28,807 nucleotides of DNA, from positions 1-28,807 of the IMG/VR virus record IMGVR_UViG_3300022200_001239, one strand, 5' to 3'. The notes below the pieces were generated by a model. It worked only from the letters and a program-made list of their open reading frames with translations. It had not been told where the DNA came from and searched no databases. How positions within the stretch are numbered: the first letter of the stretch is position 1; every line of letters starts with the position of its first letter. Of this stretch, positions 27,756-28,807 are shown piece by piece. The position numbers and the translations under genes are program-made. The DNA comes from a virus.

Positions 27756-28807
27756 GCAAGTTCCATTTTGTAAACCTATCGAGCTACACCTCTCCAGAGA
27801 TTAAGGAAGTGAGCAACCGCGATTGGGTAGAGTATGGGGATAGCAATGACTACTTCCAATACCTTATTGACCGCTTCCAGGGTAGCCCTACCAACAACGC
27901 TATCATCAACGGCATTTCCGAGTTGATCTATGGCAAGGGATTGGATGCTACGGATTCAGCGCGTAAGCCAGAGGCGTATGCCCAAATGAAGTCGCTTTTC
28001 AGCAAGGACTGTATGCGTAACGCAGCTTCCGACTTTAAGATGCTCGGACAATGCGCTTTTCAAGTCATATACTCCCAAGACCACTCAATGGTCACAGAAG
28101 TCTACCATATGCCCGTTGAGAGCCTACGAGCCGAGAAGTGCAACGAGGAAGGCGAGATTGAGGCTTACTACTACGCGAAGGATTGGAATGAGGTAAAGAA
28201 CAACAAGGAAACACCTCAACGCATTCCCGCTTTTGGTTTCTCAAACGAGGGTATTGAGATTCTATATGTCAAGCCCTACCGCGCGGGATTCTATTACTAT
28301 GCCCCTGTGGACTATCAAGGAGGTTTACAATATGCCGAACTTGAAGAAGAAATGGCAAACTTCCATTTGAATCAAATCAAAAATGGGCTTCAGCCGTCTA
28401 TGTTGCTGAACTTCAACAACGGAGTTCCAACGGAGGAGGAGCGTTACATCATCGAAAACAAGGTAGCGGAGAAGTTCTCTGGAACTTCCAACGCTGGTAA
28501 GTTCATCCTTGCCTTCAACGATAACAAAGAGTTAGCGGCTACCATTGAACCTGTGCAAATCAATGATGCGCATCAGCAGTACGCGTTCTTGGCAGATGAG
28601 TCAATGCGTAAACTGATGGTTGCTCACCGCGTAACATCTCCGATGCTCTTGGGTATTAAAGACCAAAGCGGGTTGGGTAACAATGCGGATGAGTTAATGA
28701 CTGCTTCGCAGTTATTTGACAACATCGTAATACGCCCGATGCAAGAAACCATTCTTGACGGCTTGGACAAGATCCTGGCTTACAACGACATCTCTTTGAA
28801 TCTATAT
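27752..28807 (+). CDS. Portal protein, N-terminal part (gene continues at the window's start)
   Basis: The 5' part of the portal gene, from ATG 27752 (ATGA junction) to the window end, 352 codons without a stop. It encodes MSKFHFVNLSSYTSPE, then RDWVEYGDSNDYFQYLIDRF, AIINGISELIYGKG and later RVTSPMLLGIKDQSGLG, all in keeping with portals of Bacteroidota siphoviruses. Through the terminal repeat it continues in frame at position 3, for a 591-residue protein (last 284 at 1-857). The portal forms the DNA entry channel and binds terminase. Confidence 0.8.
   Translation, partial: MSKFHFVNLSSYTSPEIKEVSNRDWVEYGDSNDYFQYLIDRFQGSPTNNAIINGISELIYGKGLDATDSARKPEAYAQMKSLFSKDCMRNAASDFKMLGQCAFQVIYSQDHSMVTEVYHMPVESLRAEKCNEEGEIEAYYYAKDWNEVKNNKETPQRIPAFGFSNEGIEILYVKPYRAGFYYYAPVDYQGGLQYAELEEEMANFHLNQIKNGLQPSMLLNFNNGVPTEEERYIIENKVAEKFSGTSNAGKFILAFNDNKELAATIEPVQINDAHQQYAFLADESMRKLMVAHRVTSPMLLGIKDQSGLGNNADELMTASQLFDNIVIRPMQETILDGLDKILAYNDISLNLY
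28671..28807. repeat. Right copy of terminal redundancy (circle junction)
   Basis: The last 137 bases repeat 1-137 with two synonymous differences (28672 G against 2 A; 28681 C against 11 T). Confidence 0.95.

Noticed and set aside
1-28807. CRISPR array, integrase, repressor, insertion sequence or reverse transcriptase
   Set aside because: I looked for spaced repeats and for these protein signatures and found none; the direct repeats present are the AACTT array, the 21-base tandem and the terminal redundancy.

Overview
The window is a nearly complete, circularly closing genome of a small tailed double-stranded DNA phage. The first 137 bases reappear as the last 137 (1-137 against 28671-28807), so the unit is about 28,670 bp. 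The portal gene runs across the cut. Every credible gene is on the + strand, and most neighbours share ATGA, TAATG or TGATG junctions. A host in the Bacteroidota is suggested by TTG/TAnnTTTG promoter-like boxes, by the near absence of Shine-Dalgarno sequences, and by many proteins of types I associate with phages of that phylum (major tail tube, XkdF-like protease, M15 endolysin, small Cys-rich proteins). The long tape measure and separate tail tube, with no sheath recognised, point to a siphovirus. I see no integrase, excisionase or repressor, so it is probably virulent.

Layout: 1-1357 portal C-terminus and connector; 1354-3836 tail fibre or receptor-binding region; 3833-5683 lysis cassette (membrane proteins, holin candidate, M15 endolysin, a lipoprotein that looks like a unimolecular spanin); 5684-5941 the only sizeable non-coding gap, with hairpins, AACTT repeats and a palindrome, possibly the control region or origin; 5942-13631 early genes (DUF3310-like protein, RusA-like resolvase, SSB-like protein, RecA-fold ATPase, DnaA domain IV-like protein, sigma-like factor, PD-(D/E)XK nuclease, cytosine methyltransferase-like protein and many small unknowns); 13628-15351 HNH nuclease and ParB-methyltransferase fusion; 15338-16817 terminase; 16841-24033 tail genes, including a probable -1 frameshifted tail chaperone and the tape measure; 24030-28807 head genes (protease, scaffold, major capsid), the tail tube, and the portal start.

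Working together: the phage carries no recognisable DNA or RNA polymerase or primase. It probably redirects host machinery with its DnaA-like DNA-binding protein, its ATPase and its sigma-like factor. Nucleases and methyltransferases process and mark the DNA, terminase packages it, and the lysis cassette opens the cell. The head-tail order is unusual: tail genes directly follow terminase, and the portal comes last, after capsid and tail tube. The most interesting signals are the T9 slippery site at 17307-17315, the spanin whose signal peptide overlaps another small reading frame, the structured control region, the paired promoter-leader elements, SSB-tail-like C-termini on two adjacent replication proteins, and strain variation at the circle junction.
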